DNA of 39,630 bases from Gemmatimonadota bacterium (GTDB taxonomy: Bacteria > Latescibacterota > UBA2968), in NCBI GenBank assembly GCA_009838845.1, contig VXRD01000116.1, positions 1 through 39,630 of the forward strand, read 5' to 3'. The position numbers and the translations under genes are program-made. Below the pieces are notes generated by a model. The model saw only the letters and a program-made list of their open reading frames with translations. It was not told the origin of the DNA and ran no database searches. How positions within the stretch are numbered: the first letter of the stretch is position 1; the number at the start of each line of letters is the position of its first letter. This document shows positions 17,300 to 25,156 of the stretch, one piece after another.

Positions 17300-18163
17300 T
17301 TAATATCGCTGAATAGGATTCGCCTCCCCCTCAACCCGATGCTTATACAGCAACTTTACTTCCTCAGGAAACCTTTCATAAATCTCCCTCGGCACCATTG
17401 CCTGATTACGCCCCCCAAATTCCAGATTCATCCACCATGGCGAATACCGCGTCAGCATCGTCACTCGCGGTTCATCGCTCGGATTATTTCCCGCCGTATG
17501 CCAGATTCGACTATCGATCATCACGACACTCCCTGCTTTTCCTTCCAGCTGAATCTCGCCCGGGATCGATTGCTTGATCGGAATATCATCGTGCACTTCT
17601 GGCGGATTGCGCGGGTCCAAGTGACTCCGCGGATTCCGCAAATCCCGATGACTGCGAGGCACCACCCAGGTGCCACCATTCTCTGGTGAAAAATCCGACA
17701 ACATCCATAATGCCGTAATCCCTGCCACCACATTGGGAAACGGCATTATAAAAGCACCTGCCCGTTCTCGGTCTGTCAAATCGTGTGGAAAATCTGAATG
17801 CCACCCCCGGTGACCCATCTTTCGCTCACCGGGTTGCCGTGTCTTAAACTCCGTCTGTGCAATACGTATGTGATGCGGATCCAACAGTGCCTTTGCAATG
17901 CCCACCACGCGTTCATCGCCAAAATAAGCTGCAAGACCGGGAATAAACGAAACTGCATTTCTATGAGGTTTGCCCTCTGCGTCAGATTGAAACACAAGTG
18001 AACCACCGATCTCTTCATAATACTTCAGCCCATTTTTATGACCCTCCTGCACATGATCACAAAGAGAATCGACCTGATCCTCAGGAATCACCCCTTCGAC
18101 CAAACACCAGCCCTCTGCTTTCATTTGCTCAACATGAGATTCGATTATTTCAGATACAGACAT
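17300..18163 (-). CDS. PhyH-like dioxygenase, first intact gene of the minus-strand run
   Basis: 287 residues. Iron ligands are H122-x-D124 (GWHSDFPHDL) and H222 (IWHTAGNN), with R233 a likely 2-oxoglutarate ligand. The tail RYSPWWMNLEFGG, VPREIYERF, EEVKLLYKH marks the same subfamily as the gene at 12232-13419. The start at 18163 is chosen because CGGAGG sits about 6 nt upstream. The promoter at 18399-18427 and the deletion scar at 18298-18370 lie ahead, so this gene was probably second in the transcription unit before the deletion. Confidence 0.9.
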   Translation of the reverse strand: MSVSEIIESHVEQMKAEGWCLVEGVIPEDQVDSLCDHVQEGHKNGLKYYEEIGGSLVFQSDAEGKPHRNAVSFIPGLAAYFGDERVVGIAKALLDPHHIRIAQTEFKTRQPGERKMGHRGWHSDFPHDLTDRERAGAFIMPFPNVVAGITALWMLSDFSPENGGTWVVPRSHRDLRNPRSHLDPRNPPEVHDDIPIKQSIPGEIQLEGKAGSVVMIDSRIWHTAGNNPSDEPRVTMLTRYSPWWMNLEFGGRNQAMVPREIYERFPEEVKLLYKHRVEGEANPIQRY

Positions 18164-18297
18164 AACATCCTCCGTAGTTTTGCAGCTTTCCAAAATCGTT
18201 TGTCTCTGTATCTTGCCCCAAAGCTAAATCGGTAAATTTATCAATTGGTCTTTGCATAGTGATTACTCTTTAAAGAATTTTTGTGATGAATCGCTCT

Positions 18298-18370
18298 TTA
18301 TTTGCGAATCGGTCCCGGATACGGACACGCCTTCCTATTAAACGGGCGACCGAATCGCTGTCTCATTCAT
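18298..18370 (-). pseudogene. Deletion scar of a PhyH gene (start and 3' end joined)
   Basis: AGGAGG (18381-18386) precedes ATG 18370, a well-formed translation start, but that frame stops after ten codons (MNETAIRSPV). In the overlapping frame from ATG 18366 a 22-codon frame runs to TAA at 18298 and ends KACPYPGPIRK. That tail matches the last residues of the PhyH gene at 13527 (MACSYPGPIR) in protein and DNA. The simplest reading is an internal deletion that kept the 5' and 3' edges of a PhyH gene. A functional 22-residue peptide is a less likely alternative. Confidence 0.55.
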
Positions 18371-18398
18371 TTTATCTTTTCCTCCTCTTTTCTTTTAA

Positions 18399-18427
18399 AT
18401 GATTTGAGAAGCATACTCGTCTGTCAA
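18399..18427 (-). promoter_or_regulatory. Putative sigma70-type promoter of the minus-strand run
   Basis: TTGACA (18422-18427, read on the minus strand) and AATCAT (18399-18404) are separated by 17 bp. The -35 box is perfect, the -10 matches 4 of 6. It stands 12 bp before AGGAGG of the scar and would transcribe towards the twelve-gene run. Confidence 0.5.
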
Positions 18428-18504
18428 GAGTATTCGCCAGGCCCACTCTGAACCGGATCGCCCCCTATCCTTTCCAGAGTACTGGGAACACGGGTTGGCA
18501 TCTT

Positions 18505-18521
18505 CTGGTCTAATTAACCAG
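18505..18521 (+). promoter_or_regulatory. Possible operator of the dehydratase gene
   Basis: CTGGT-N7-ACCAG, followed 14 bp later by TATAAC (18536-18541). TGGT/ACCA half-sites occur in GntR-family operators, but the 7-bp spacing is not diagnostic and no regulator gene is nearby. Confidence 0.3.
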
Positions 18522-18562
18522 GATGTACCCAATGTTATAACACCCTTCAGGAGAACATCACC

Positions 18563-19660
18563 GTGCAAATTACAGATGTAAAAACAACCGTTCTGTCGAT
18601 GCCTCATCTATCAGGCATCCAGGACGCCACCATTCGTCACCTTGAACAGGGCAGAACGCAGTGCTTTGTCCACATCGTCACCGACGAGGGACTGGAAGGG
18701 TTGGGCACCGGAGGAGGCGCACGGGCTGCCCGTGAGATCATTGAAGGGTCGCTCAAACCCATTCTGGTGGGTCAGGACCCACTCAACATCGAACAGTTGT
18801 GGGACGACATGTTCTGGCGCATACGCGGTGTGGGCCGCAAAGGCCTGGCCTTTTGCGCCCTTTCAGCAGTCGATATTGCCCTGTGGGACTTGAAAGCCAA
18901 GTATTATCAAACCCCTCTCTACAAACTGCTCGGCCCTTATACGGACACCGTCCCAGTTTACGGTAGCGGCGGTTGGACCCACTTCAGTGTAGATGAATTA
19001 ATTGCCGAACAGGCCAGCTATGTAGAACGCGGCATGAAGTCCGTGAAAATGAAGGTCGGCAAAGATTTTGGTCAAAGTGAGGGTGAAGATGTGGCGCGAC
19101 TATCTGCGGTGCGGAAAGCACTGGGCGATGACATAGAGATTCTCATCGACGCAAACAATGGGTACTACGCCAAACAAGCCATTCGCATGGCCCAGACGTT
19201 TGAGGAATACAACATCGGCTGGTTTGAAGAACCCGTGCTGGCTGATGACATCGAAGGCCTGGCCGCCATTGCTCATGCCACCGCGATTCCCATCGCAACC
19301 GGCGAACACGAGTACACCAAATACGGCTTTAAAGACCTCATCGCCCGGGGCGGAGCGGATATCGTCCAACCTGATGTAGGTCGGGTCGGCGGCATCACCG
19401 AATGGATGAAAGTCGCGCATTTGGCCCACGCCTTCAACCTGCCCGTTGCGCCACACGCCTACCAGCTCATCCACCTGCACCTGGCTTGCGCGACCCCAAA
19501 TCTGCGAATTGTGGAATACCTCGGCATGGTGGAAGAAGCCGACCGGATAACCTACACAGAATTTTCTGAGCCGGTCAATGGCGTCTGGTCACCCAATCCC
19601 GACAAACCGGGTCTGGGCCTGGAACTGGACCCTGAGGCGGTGAAACAATACGCAGTATAG
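18563..19660 (+). CDS. Enolase-superfamily (mandelate racemase/muconate-lactonizing type) sugar-acid dehydratase
   Basis: 365 residues, normal for the family. The barrel residues are complete: K162-M-K164 (VKMKVGK), metal ligands D196 (ILIDANNGY), E222 (WFEEPV) and E248 (ATGEHEY), then D271 and H298 (APHAY) as the Asp-His dyad. These enzymes abstract the proton alpha to a carboxylate; with this residue set a sugar-acid dehydratase or racemase is expected. Translation starts at GTG 18563, with AGGAGA at 18548-18553; no ATG matches the conserved N-terminus. It converges with the sulfatase gene at 19688 and is transcribed away from the twelve-gene run. The substrate acid is unknown. Confidence 0.92.
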   Translation: MQITDVKTTVLSMPHLSGIQDATIRHLEQGRTQCFVHIVTDEGLEGLGTGGGARAAREIIEGSLKPILVGQDPLNIEQLWDDMFWRIRGVGRKGLAFCALSAVDIALWDLKAKYYQTPLYKLLGPYTDTVPVYGSGGWTHFSVDELIAEQASYVERGMKSVKMKVGKDFGQSEGEDVARLSAVRKALGDDIEILIDANNGYYAKQAIRMAQTFEEYNIGWFEEPVLADDIEGLAAIAHATAIPIATGEHEYTKYGFKDLIARGGADIVQPDVGRVGGITEWMKVAHLAHAFNLPVAPHAYQLIHLHLACATPNLRIVEYLGMVEEADRITYTEFSEPVNGVWSPNPDKPGLGLELDPEAVKQYAV

Positions 19661-19687
19661 ATCAACAAGAATCACCGATTTCGCTAT

Positions 19688-21073
19688 TTACGGCGCAATC
19701 GGCTCGGGAAAATTGAATCTCACCCAATGCCATTGGAACATATCATTGGTCGCGTCATTCCATCCCAACAAACGACCTTTCATATTCTCTAACACATCGG
19801 CGCACATCGGGTCATCAATCCGATTATTCATCTCCGCGGGATCGGCTTCGAGGTCATATAATTCATCCAGGTCGTGAGGTGTATATACGTATTTCCATTT
19901 CTCTGTCCGCACCATTCGCTGCGAGCTATAGCCCCACACCTCACCGTGGCTTTCGCAATACACACTGTCTGCCCAATCATCGGGATCATCGCCATTTACA
20001 AGCGGCACCAAACTCCTCGCATCCAATCCATCGGGCAATTTCCCACCACCCCATTCGACAAATGTAGGCATCAAATCCATCAGCCGAACAAATTGCGATA
20101 CATTGCGACTTACACCCCCCGGCACTTTCATCAGCAATGGAACCCGAAACACCTCATCGTACATTGTACCCGATTTTTCAAAATGCTTGTGACTGCCCGT
20201 GGCATCACCGTGATCTGTGCTAAAAAGGAATATCGTATTATCCTCAATCCCACATTCCCGTATCGCATCCAGCATGCGCCCCACGCATGTATCAATCAGA
20301 GACACATCGCCGTAATATTTGGCAACCACCTGTCGCCACCACGCCCAATCTTTATCTTGAAGATTCCATTCTCGATGTTTGCGCAAATGAGCCGCGGGTT
20401 TGCCTTCAAAAGATTCGTCAAAATTTGGCCAGGGCGGAATGGATTTGGGATCGTACATCGACGCATAAGGCTCTGGAACAATATTGGCAAAATGAGGTGC
20501 TGTTGCATCAATTCGCAAAAAAAACGGCTTGTCTCCTCCTGCCCGTTCGCGCAACATCTCGATCCCACAATCCGTCACCGTCCACGTTTTATACTCTTCT
20601 GGCGACATCTCACCTGTACCCGCCACGGGGAAAGAACTTCCGGGAAACTCAACCGTCAATTCTGTACCAGGGACTATTTTCCCGCGTCCCCCTCTCCCCA
20701 TCTTATGCCGATCAAAGCCGTATTCCTCAGGTCCAATATCTTGATGGACATGCCACTTCCCCGCATAATCCAGCACATACCCTGCCTCTTTGAGCAAACG
20801 GCTAAACGTCGGCACATCTGTTGACAATCCCCTATTCCACGCAGGCGCGATATGCGTATTGAGCATCACCCCGTGATTGTGCGGATAAAGACCGCTCATC
20901 AAAGAAGCGCGTGCAGGAGAACAAACAGGGCTTGTGGTATATGCCTGATCAAATCGCACACCTTCCTCTGCGAGTTGATCCAGATTGGGCGTCTGACAAA
21001 TCTCATTGCCATAACACCCCAACGCATCGCGTCTCAACTGATCCGTAAGAAACAAAACAATATTGGGCGCCAT
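19688..21073 (-). CDS. S1-type sulfatase (choline-sulfatase/arylsulfatase-like)
   Basis: 461 residues. C51 in CSPARASLMSGLYPHNHGV is the formylglycine site. The first metal motif is LTDQLRRDALGCYG, with DQ in place of DD, as in the choline-sulfatase-like branch; FSTDHGDATGSHKHFEKSG supplies the later ligands. There is no signal peptide. AGGAGGG before ATG 21073 decides the start over the in-frame codon at 21106. It has its own promoter (21122-21150) and is divergent from the 21263-30184 operon, with which it probably shares regulation. Its C-terminal residues MFQWHWVRFNFPEPIAP are not informative. Confidence 0.92.
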   Translation of the reverse strand: MAPNIVLFLTDQLRRDALGCYGNEICQTPNLDQLAEEGVRFDQAYTTSPVCSPARASLMSGLYPHNHGVMLNTHIAPAWNRGLSTDVPTFSRLLKEAGYVLDYAGKWHVHQDIGPEEYGFDRHKMGRGGRGKIVPGTELTVEFPGSSFPVAGTGEMSPEEYKTWTVTDCGIEMLRERAGGDKPFFLRIDATAPHFANIVPEPYASMYDPKSIPPWPNFDESFEGKPAAHLRKHREWNLQDKDWAWWRQVVAKYYGDVSLIDTCVGRMLDAIRECGIEDNTIFLFSTDHGDATGSHKHFEKSGTMYDEVFRVPLLMKVPGGVSRNVSQFVRLMDLMPTFVEWGGGKLPDGLDARSLVPLVNGDDPDDWADSVYCESHGEVWGYSSQRMVRTEKWKYVYTPHDLDELYDLEADPAEMNNRIDDPMCADVLENMKGRLLGWNDATNDMFQWHWVRFNFPEPIAP

Positions 21074-21121
21074 AATCCCTCCTGTCGTATGGCCTTTTGC
21101 CGACATTCGATCTATCGGTCT

Positions 21122-21150
21122 TATCTACAATGTTCGAGAGAGCGTGTCAA
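21122..21150 (-). promoter_or_regulatory. Sigma70-type promoter of the sulfatase at 19688-21073
   Basis: On the minus strand TTGACA (21145-21150), a 17-bp spacer and TAGATA (21122-21127): a perfect -35 and a good -10. Transcription would start near 21115, about 40 nt before the start codon. This is the best promoter in the window. Confidence 0.65.
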
Positions 21151-21196
21151 GGAGAATGCTCAGAACAAATAATTGGTAATATTCTTGAACGCTTGA

Positions 21197-21234
21197 TTTA
21201 CGTACATTTGTAAACTAAATTGCGGTGGACCGCA
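21197..21234 (+). promoter_or_regulatory. Two inverted repeats ahead of the 21263-30184 operon
   Basis: TTTAC-N8-GTAAA (21197-21214) and TGCGGT-GG-ACCGCA (21221-21234) lie 30-65 bp before the dehydrogenase start. The second has perfect 6-bp arms and is the more convincing regulator site. I could not place a clear -35/-10 pair for the plus strand around them. Confidence 0.4.
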
Positions 21235-21262
21235 CTGGCAGACAATTCTTAAGGAGAAGATA

Positions 21263-22270
21263 ATGAGATCAGTAATCTGTGTTCACGAACGCTTTGACGC
21301 CTCCTGGCCCTTTGTGGCCGACCACCGGAACCGCCGCTGGCAGGAATCGGGAGACTGCGAACTCTATCGCACCGAGGCATCTGGGGCTCGAGCGCCACAG
21401 ATGGTGGAGAATCCTTCATCGGTACATCGGCTCGTCCTCCTTGGCCTTCCGGCGGACACTGAGGACCTTGAGCCATTTTCTGGTCTTGAGGAACTCTACC
21501 ACGATGCCGCAGGCCAATCAAACGCTGGCCTCGATGATGCACACGCCCGTGGGGTGAACATAATTCGCCCTCGTGGTGCCATTCAATGGGGACAAACAGT
21601 TGCCGAGTTTGCGCTCGGACTCACAATAAGTGCATTGCGACGGATACCACAGACCTACGTGGAGATGATGGAGAGCCACGAGACATGGCAATACAAACCG
21701 GACGTTGGCAAACCCGGACAAAGGGGTGCCCAATTTGGCGACGACCCACGCTTTGTGAGCGGCACCATTGCAGGGAAGCGAGTACGCGTCGTTGGCATTG
21801 GTAATATTGGAGGACGGTACGCTTCATGGTGTTCGAACATGGGAGCAGATGTGGCCGTCTGGGATCCATTTGCTCCGGAGGCATCGTTTACGCTCGCCGG
21901 AGTCAGGCGATGCTTCGATCTCTCAGAACTCGTGAAAGACGCCGATATTTTTGCGCCCATGGTCCCCCTGAAGGAAGATACGCGTGGGCTGGTTGGCCCG
22001 GAGGCCATTCGCACATTACCGCATCAATCGCTCGTCGTTCTGGTGACACGCGCAGCGATCTGCGACACCGAAACACTGTATCATCGGGTCCTCAATGACG
22101 AACTCTCTCTGGCCGCAGACGTCTGGGACATTGAACCGGTGCGTTTGGATTCTCCACTGCTTGGCCGCCACAATGTGGTCCACACGCCGCACAATGCCGG
22201 GCGCACGATTGATGCAAATCACGCGCGGGCAGACGATGCAATAAACCGGTTTCGACCGCGTAGCTCGTAA
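21263..22270 (+). CDS. D-isomer-specific 2-hydroxyacid dehydrogenase
   Basis: 335 residues. The NAD-binding Rossmann motif is VVGIGNIGG (about residues 177-184). The catalytic Arg-Glu-His set of the family is visible as R263 (VTRAAICD), E291 (WDIEPV) and H310 (HTPHNAG). The family reduces 2-oxoacids or oxidises 2-hydroxyacids with NAD(P)H. AAGGAGAAGATA is a strong ribosome-binding site. It is first in a six-gene operon, 29 nt before the GH2-type gene, and probably processes an acid formed by the enolase-type enzymes. No signal peptide. Specific substrate unknown. Confidence 0.9.
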   Translation: MRSVICVHERFDASWPFVADHRNRRWQESGDCELYRTEASGARAPQMVENPSSVHRLVLLGLPADTEDLEPFSGLEELYHDAAGQSNAGLDDAHARGVNIIRPRGAIQWGQTVAEFALGLTISALRRIPQTYVEMMESHETWQYKPDVGKPGQRGAQFGDDPRFVSGTIAGKRVRVVGIGNIGGRYASWCSNMGADVAVWDPFAPEASFTLAGVRRCFDLSELVKDADIFAPMVPLKEDTRGLVGPEAIRTLPHQSLVVLVTRAAICDTETLYHRVLNDELSLAADVWDIEPVRLDSPLLGRHNVVHTPHNAGRTIDANHARADDAINRFRPRSS

Positions 22271-22299
22271 GCCGAATAGAAAAAGGAACTTTTTAACAC

Positions 22300-25137
22300 A
22301 TGAAACAAACCCATTCACTCGACGGAACCTGGCAGGTTATTTACGATCACGACAACAAGGGCCGCACGCTCAACTTACAGCATCGCGAAAATTTCTACGC
22401 CTGCGCAGACTTAGAGCAAATAACCGTTCCCGCATGTCTCGAAGAATTCAAACAAGATTATGAAGGTGTCGCCTGGTACGGCAAGACATTTACGCTCCCC
22501 AAAGACTGGCGGGGAAAAACCATCCGCCTGCATTTTGAAGCAGTCAACTACCGCGCAGAAATCTGGGTCAACGGCGAAGCCGCTGGCGCGCACGAAGGCG
22601 GATACATCGGCTTTGAACTCCTGATAGACGACCTCTTAACCGAAGGCGAAAACTTCATCGCCGTTCGCGTCATCACGCCCCTTATCCTCCAAGACGTAGT
22701 CATTGATGGCATAGGCCGCGATGACATGCCCCACTGGCGCGGCGCAATCGCTGGTGGCATCTGGCAATCGGTTTCCCTCATCGCTACGGGTCCTGTGTAC
22801 GTTGACGACACATTCGTTACATCCGACATCCACACGGGCGAAGTCAATATCGCCACCACATTTCAAAATCGGGATTTGAGAATACAACCCGCGACCATCA
22901 CCTGGTCAATCACCGAATACAAAAGCGACACACAGGTCGCCTCCGGTGAAAAAACGCTCAACCTGAATCCCGGCACAAGTCACCACGAAGAAATATTCAC
23001 CATCCCAAACCACAAACTCTGGCAACTCGACGAACCCAATCTCTACGTCGTCACCACCACAGTCGCCCTTGAGGGCGAAACCTCAGATATTGAACAAACG
23101 CGCTTCGGCTTCCGAAAATTTACAGCCAAAGGCAAAAACTTCTACTTAAACGGTGAAAAAATCATCCTCAAGACCACCTTCAACGAAGCCTTCTATCCAC
23201 ACTCCCTCGCATACCCACGCGACCTCAGTCTTTTAAAAAGAGAATTCGAACTCATCAAAGACGGCAACATCAACATGATCCGCCCGTGGCGCAAACCCCA
23301 ACCGCCAATCGTATATGATCTCGCAGACGAAATGGGCGTCCTATTTGTGGGCGCACTCCCCGTCGAATGCATGGACAACTGGCCCCAGATCACCCCATAT
23401 ACCCAACAACGCATCGAAAATGAAGCCACGGAAATGGTCAAACGCGATCGCAACCACCCCTCCATCGTCATCTGGGAAATGTTTAACGAAATCATGCGCG
23501 ACGGCCTCAAACGCCTCAAACACAGCGTGTCCTTAAAAGCGCGTGAATGCGACCACACCCGCATGATCATCGATGAAGCAGGCGGATTTGCCGATGGATG
23601 CAGCATTTACCTCCCCGGATCCTACGAACCCACTGTCATCAACGATGTACACAACTATCCCGGCACACCCTTTGCCCAAAGAAGTTACGACAATTTGCTC
23701 GCACTGGGCAAAACCGAGGCGCAACTAAAAGAAATGGGATTGGAAATCGCCCAGTTCACCAACAGCAAAATCAAACCTGACCTGCTCACCAATATCTCAG
23801 AACTCGGGTATGGCAGTATTCCCGACCTCGAAGCAAATTTTGAACAATACAAAACAGAAGGCAATCCAATCACGCCAGATTACCGCATGCACGAACGCCT
23901 CCTCAATTCGTACCTCTCGGTCTTTCGCGAAACAGGAACAGATCAAATCTTTCCCAACTTCCACACCTTTGTACAGGCCTGCCAGGAAATCCACGCCACT
24001 GGCAACAAACTCATGACCGAAGCCTGCCGCATCAATCCCGACATCGCGGGTATCGGCATCCACGCACTCAACGACGGCGACTGGGTCCTCGGTGCTGGCT
24101 TAATCGACAATTTCCGCAATCCCAAAGAACCCTATTACGCCATCAAAGAAGTATTTGCTGACTGTTATATCGCCATTCGCCCCGGCAAACAAAATGTCTA
24201 TGCAGGCGAAACCGTTCAGATCCTGCTTACCACTGTCAATGACAAAAACGATCTATCGGGCACACTCTCCCTTCGCGTTACAACAAACGACGGACAGAAT
24301 CTTCTCGGCATAAACGAACAAATAACAATACCTGCAGGCATCACAGACCTGGCGACCTACGAAGTCAACACCCGTGGCATTGAAGGTCTATGCCAGATCG
24401 AAGTGACATTCACATCTGACGACACAGAACCCATCAAAAATCAATCCGGCATCTACATCCTCGACAAAAACAAATCCGCCATTCCAGATGTACCCATAGC
24501 GACAATCGACCTCAACGGCGCACTCGGCAGATACCTTTCCAACACCACCGACTTCGTCACTCACTCTCCCACAAACCAACTCGCACTCATCAACCTTCAG
24601 GGCTGGAACGGCACACCCGATACCCGCTTCGCCGATCTCGCCACATGGGTTAAAAACGGCGGCTCAGCACTCTTCCTCAACCAGCCAGCCATGCACCTTC
24701 TCCAAATGGCACCGGGAAAAAGCCGCATGTCTCGCCACATCGACAAAGACATTTTCTTCCCATTCCCAATATCTCTCTACTCCGGCAAAGGATTATGGAC
24801 GCCGTGCAGTCATGTCGTCAAAGACCATCCCTTCTACGATGGCTTGCCCTCAAATTGCCTGATGGGACAGGAATATCAAAACATCTCCTCTCAGTGGTCC
24901 GTTGTAGAACCAAAAACAGACTGGATATGCGGCAACATCACCTACGACTGGTATGCGGGCCTCAAGCACAAACAAAACTACATCGGCGTCACAGAAGCCT
25001 TTCACGGTGCTGACCTCACACAAATCGCTCACGGCAATGGCAAATACATCCTTTGCACTCATCGCATTGTCGAAAACCTGGGCACAGACCCGGTAGCGGA
25101 TCGTTTACTGAGCAACATGCTCAAGACCCTCCTGTAA
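22300..25137 (+). CDS. GH2-type glycoside hydrolase (beta-galactosidase/glucuronidase-like)
   Basis: 945 residues. Domain order: N-terminal jelly roll (residues ~1-160, AVNYRAEIWVNGEAAGAHEG), Ig-like sandwich (~165-265), TIM barrel (~270-620), then about 320 residues of beta-sandwich and a Rossmann-like region (LINLQGWNG, WVKNGGSALFLNQP) reminiscent of the glutamine-amidotransferase-like domain of some beta-galactosidases. E397 in WEMFNE is the acid/base; E501 in ISELGYGS is the probable nucleophile. There is no signal peptide, so it likely acts on imported oligosaccharide. The ribosome-binding site is poor (AAGGA about 13 nt upstream). Codons strongly favour C at the third position, unlike the following sulfatase. 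Confidence 0.88.
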   Translation: MKQTHSLDGTWQVIYDHDNKGRTLNLQHRENFYACADLEQITVPACLEEFKQDYEGVAWYGKTFTLPKDWRGKTIRLHFEAVNYRAEIWVNGEAAGAHEGGYIGFELLIDDLLTEGENFIAVRVITPLILQDVVIDGIGRDDMPHWRGAIAGGIWQSVSLIATGPVYVDDTFVTSDIHTGEVNIATTFQNRDLRIQPATITWSITEYKSDTQVASGEKTLNLNPGTSHHEEIFTIPNHKLWQLDEPNLYVVTTTVALEGETSDIEQTRFGFRKFTAKGKNFYLNGEKIILKTTFNEAFYPHSLAYPRDLSLLKREFELIKDGNINMIRPWRKPQPPIVYDLADEMGVLFVGALPVECMDNWPQITPYTQQRIENEATEMVKRDRNHPSIVIWEMFNEIMRDGLKRLKHSVSLKARECDHTRMIIDEAGGFADGCSIYLPGSYEPTVINDVHNYPGTPFAQRSYDNLLALGKTEAQLKEMGLEIAQFTNSKIKPDLLTNISELGYGSIPDLEANFEQYKTEGNPITPDYRMHERLLNSYLSVFRETGTDQIFPNFHTFVQACQEIHATGNKLMTEACRINPDIAGIGIHALNDGDWVLGAGLIDNFRNPKEPYYAIKEVFADCYIAIRPGKQNVYAGETVQILLTTVNDKNDLSGTLSLRVTTNDGQNLLGINEQITIPAGITDLATYEVNTRGIEGLCQIEVTFTSDDTEPIKNQSGIYILDKNKSAIPDVPIATIDLNGALGRYLSNTTDFVTHSPTNQLALINLQGWNGTPDTRFADLATWVKNGGSALFLNQPAMHLLQMAPGKSRMSRHIDKDIFFPFPISLYSGKGLWTPCSHVVKDHPFYDGLPSNCLMGQEYQNISSQWSVVEPKTDWICGNITYDWYAGLKHKQNYIGVTEAFHGADLTQIAHGNGKYILCTHRIVENLGTDPVADRLLSNMLKTLL

Positions 25138-25156
25138 CCAAATGAAAGGAATTCCC

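Larger units (their letters stand above)
18164..18562. other. 399-bp divergent intergenic region
   Basis: It separates the minus-strand run from the plus-strand dehydratase gene. It holds a minus-strand promoter (18399-18427), a strong orphan ribosome-binding site with a truncated PhyH remnant (18298-18370), and on the dehydratase side a 17-bp imperfect palindrome CTGGT-N7-ACCAG (18505-18521) just ahead of a possible -10 box TATAAC (18536-18541). A 35-codon reading frame on the minus strand (from about 18256, running into the PhyH start) has no good ribosome-binding site and no family resemblance. Confidence 0.6.

Noticed and set aside
18149-18256. 35-codon minus-strand frame (starting MQRPIDKF) overlapping the PhyH start
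   Set aside because: Weak ribosome-binding site, no family resemblance, and it overlaps the strong site of the real PhyH gene.
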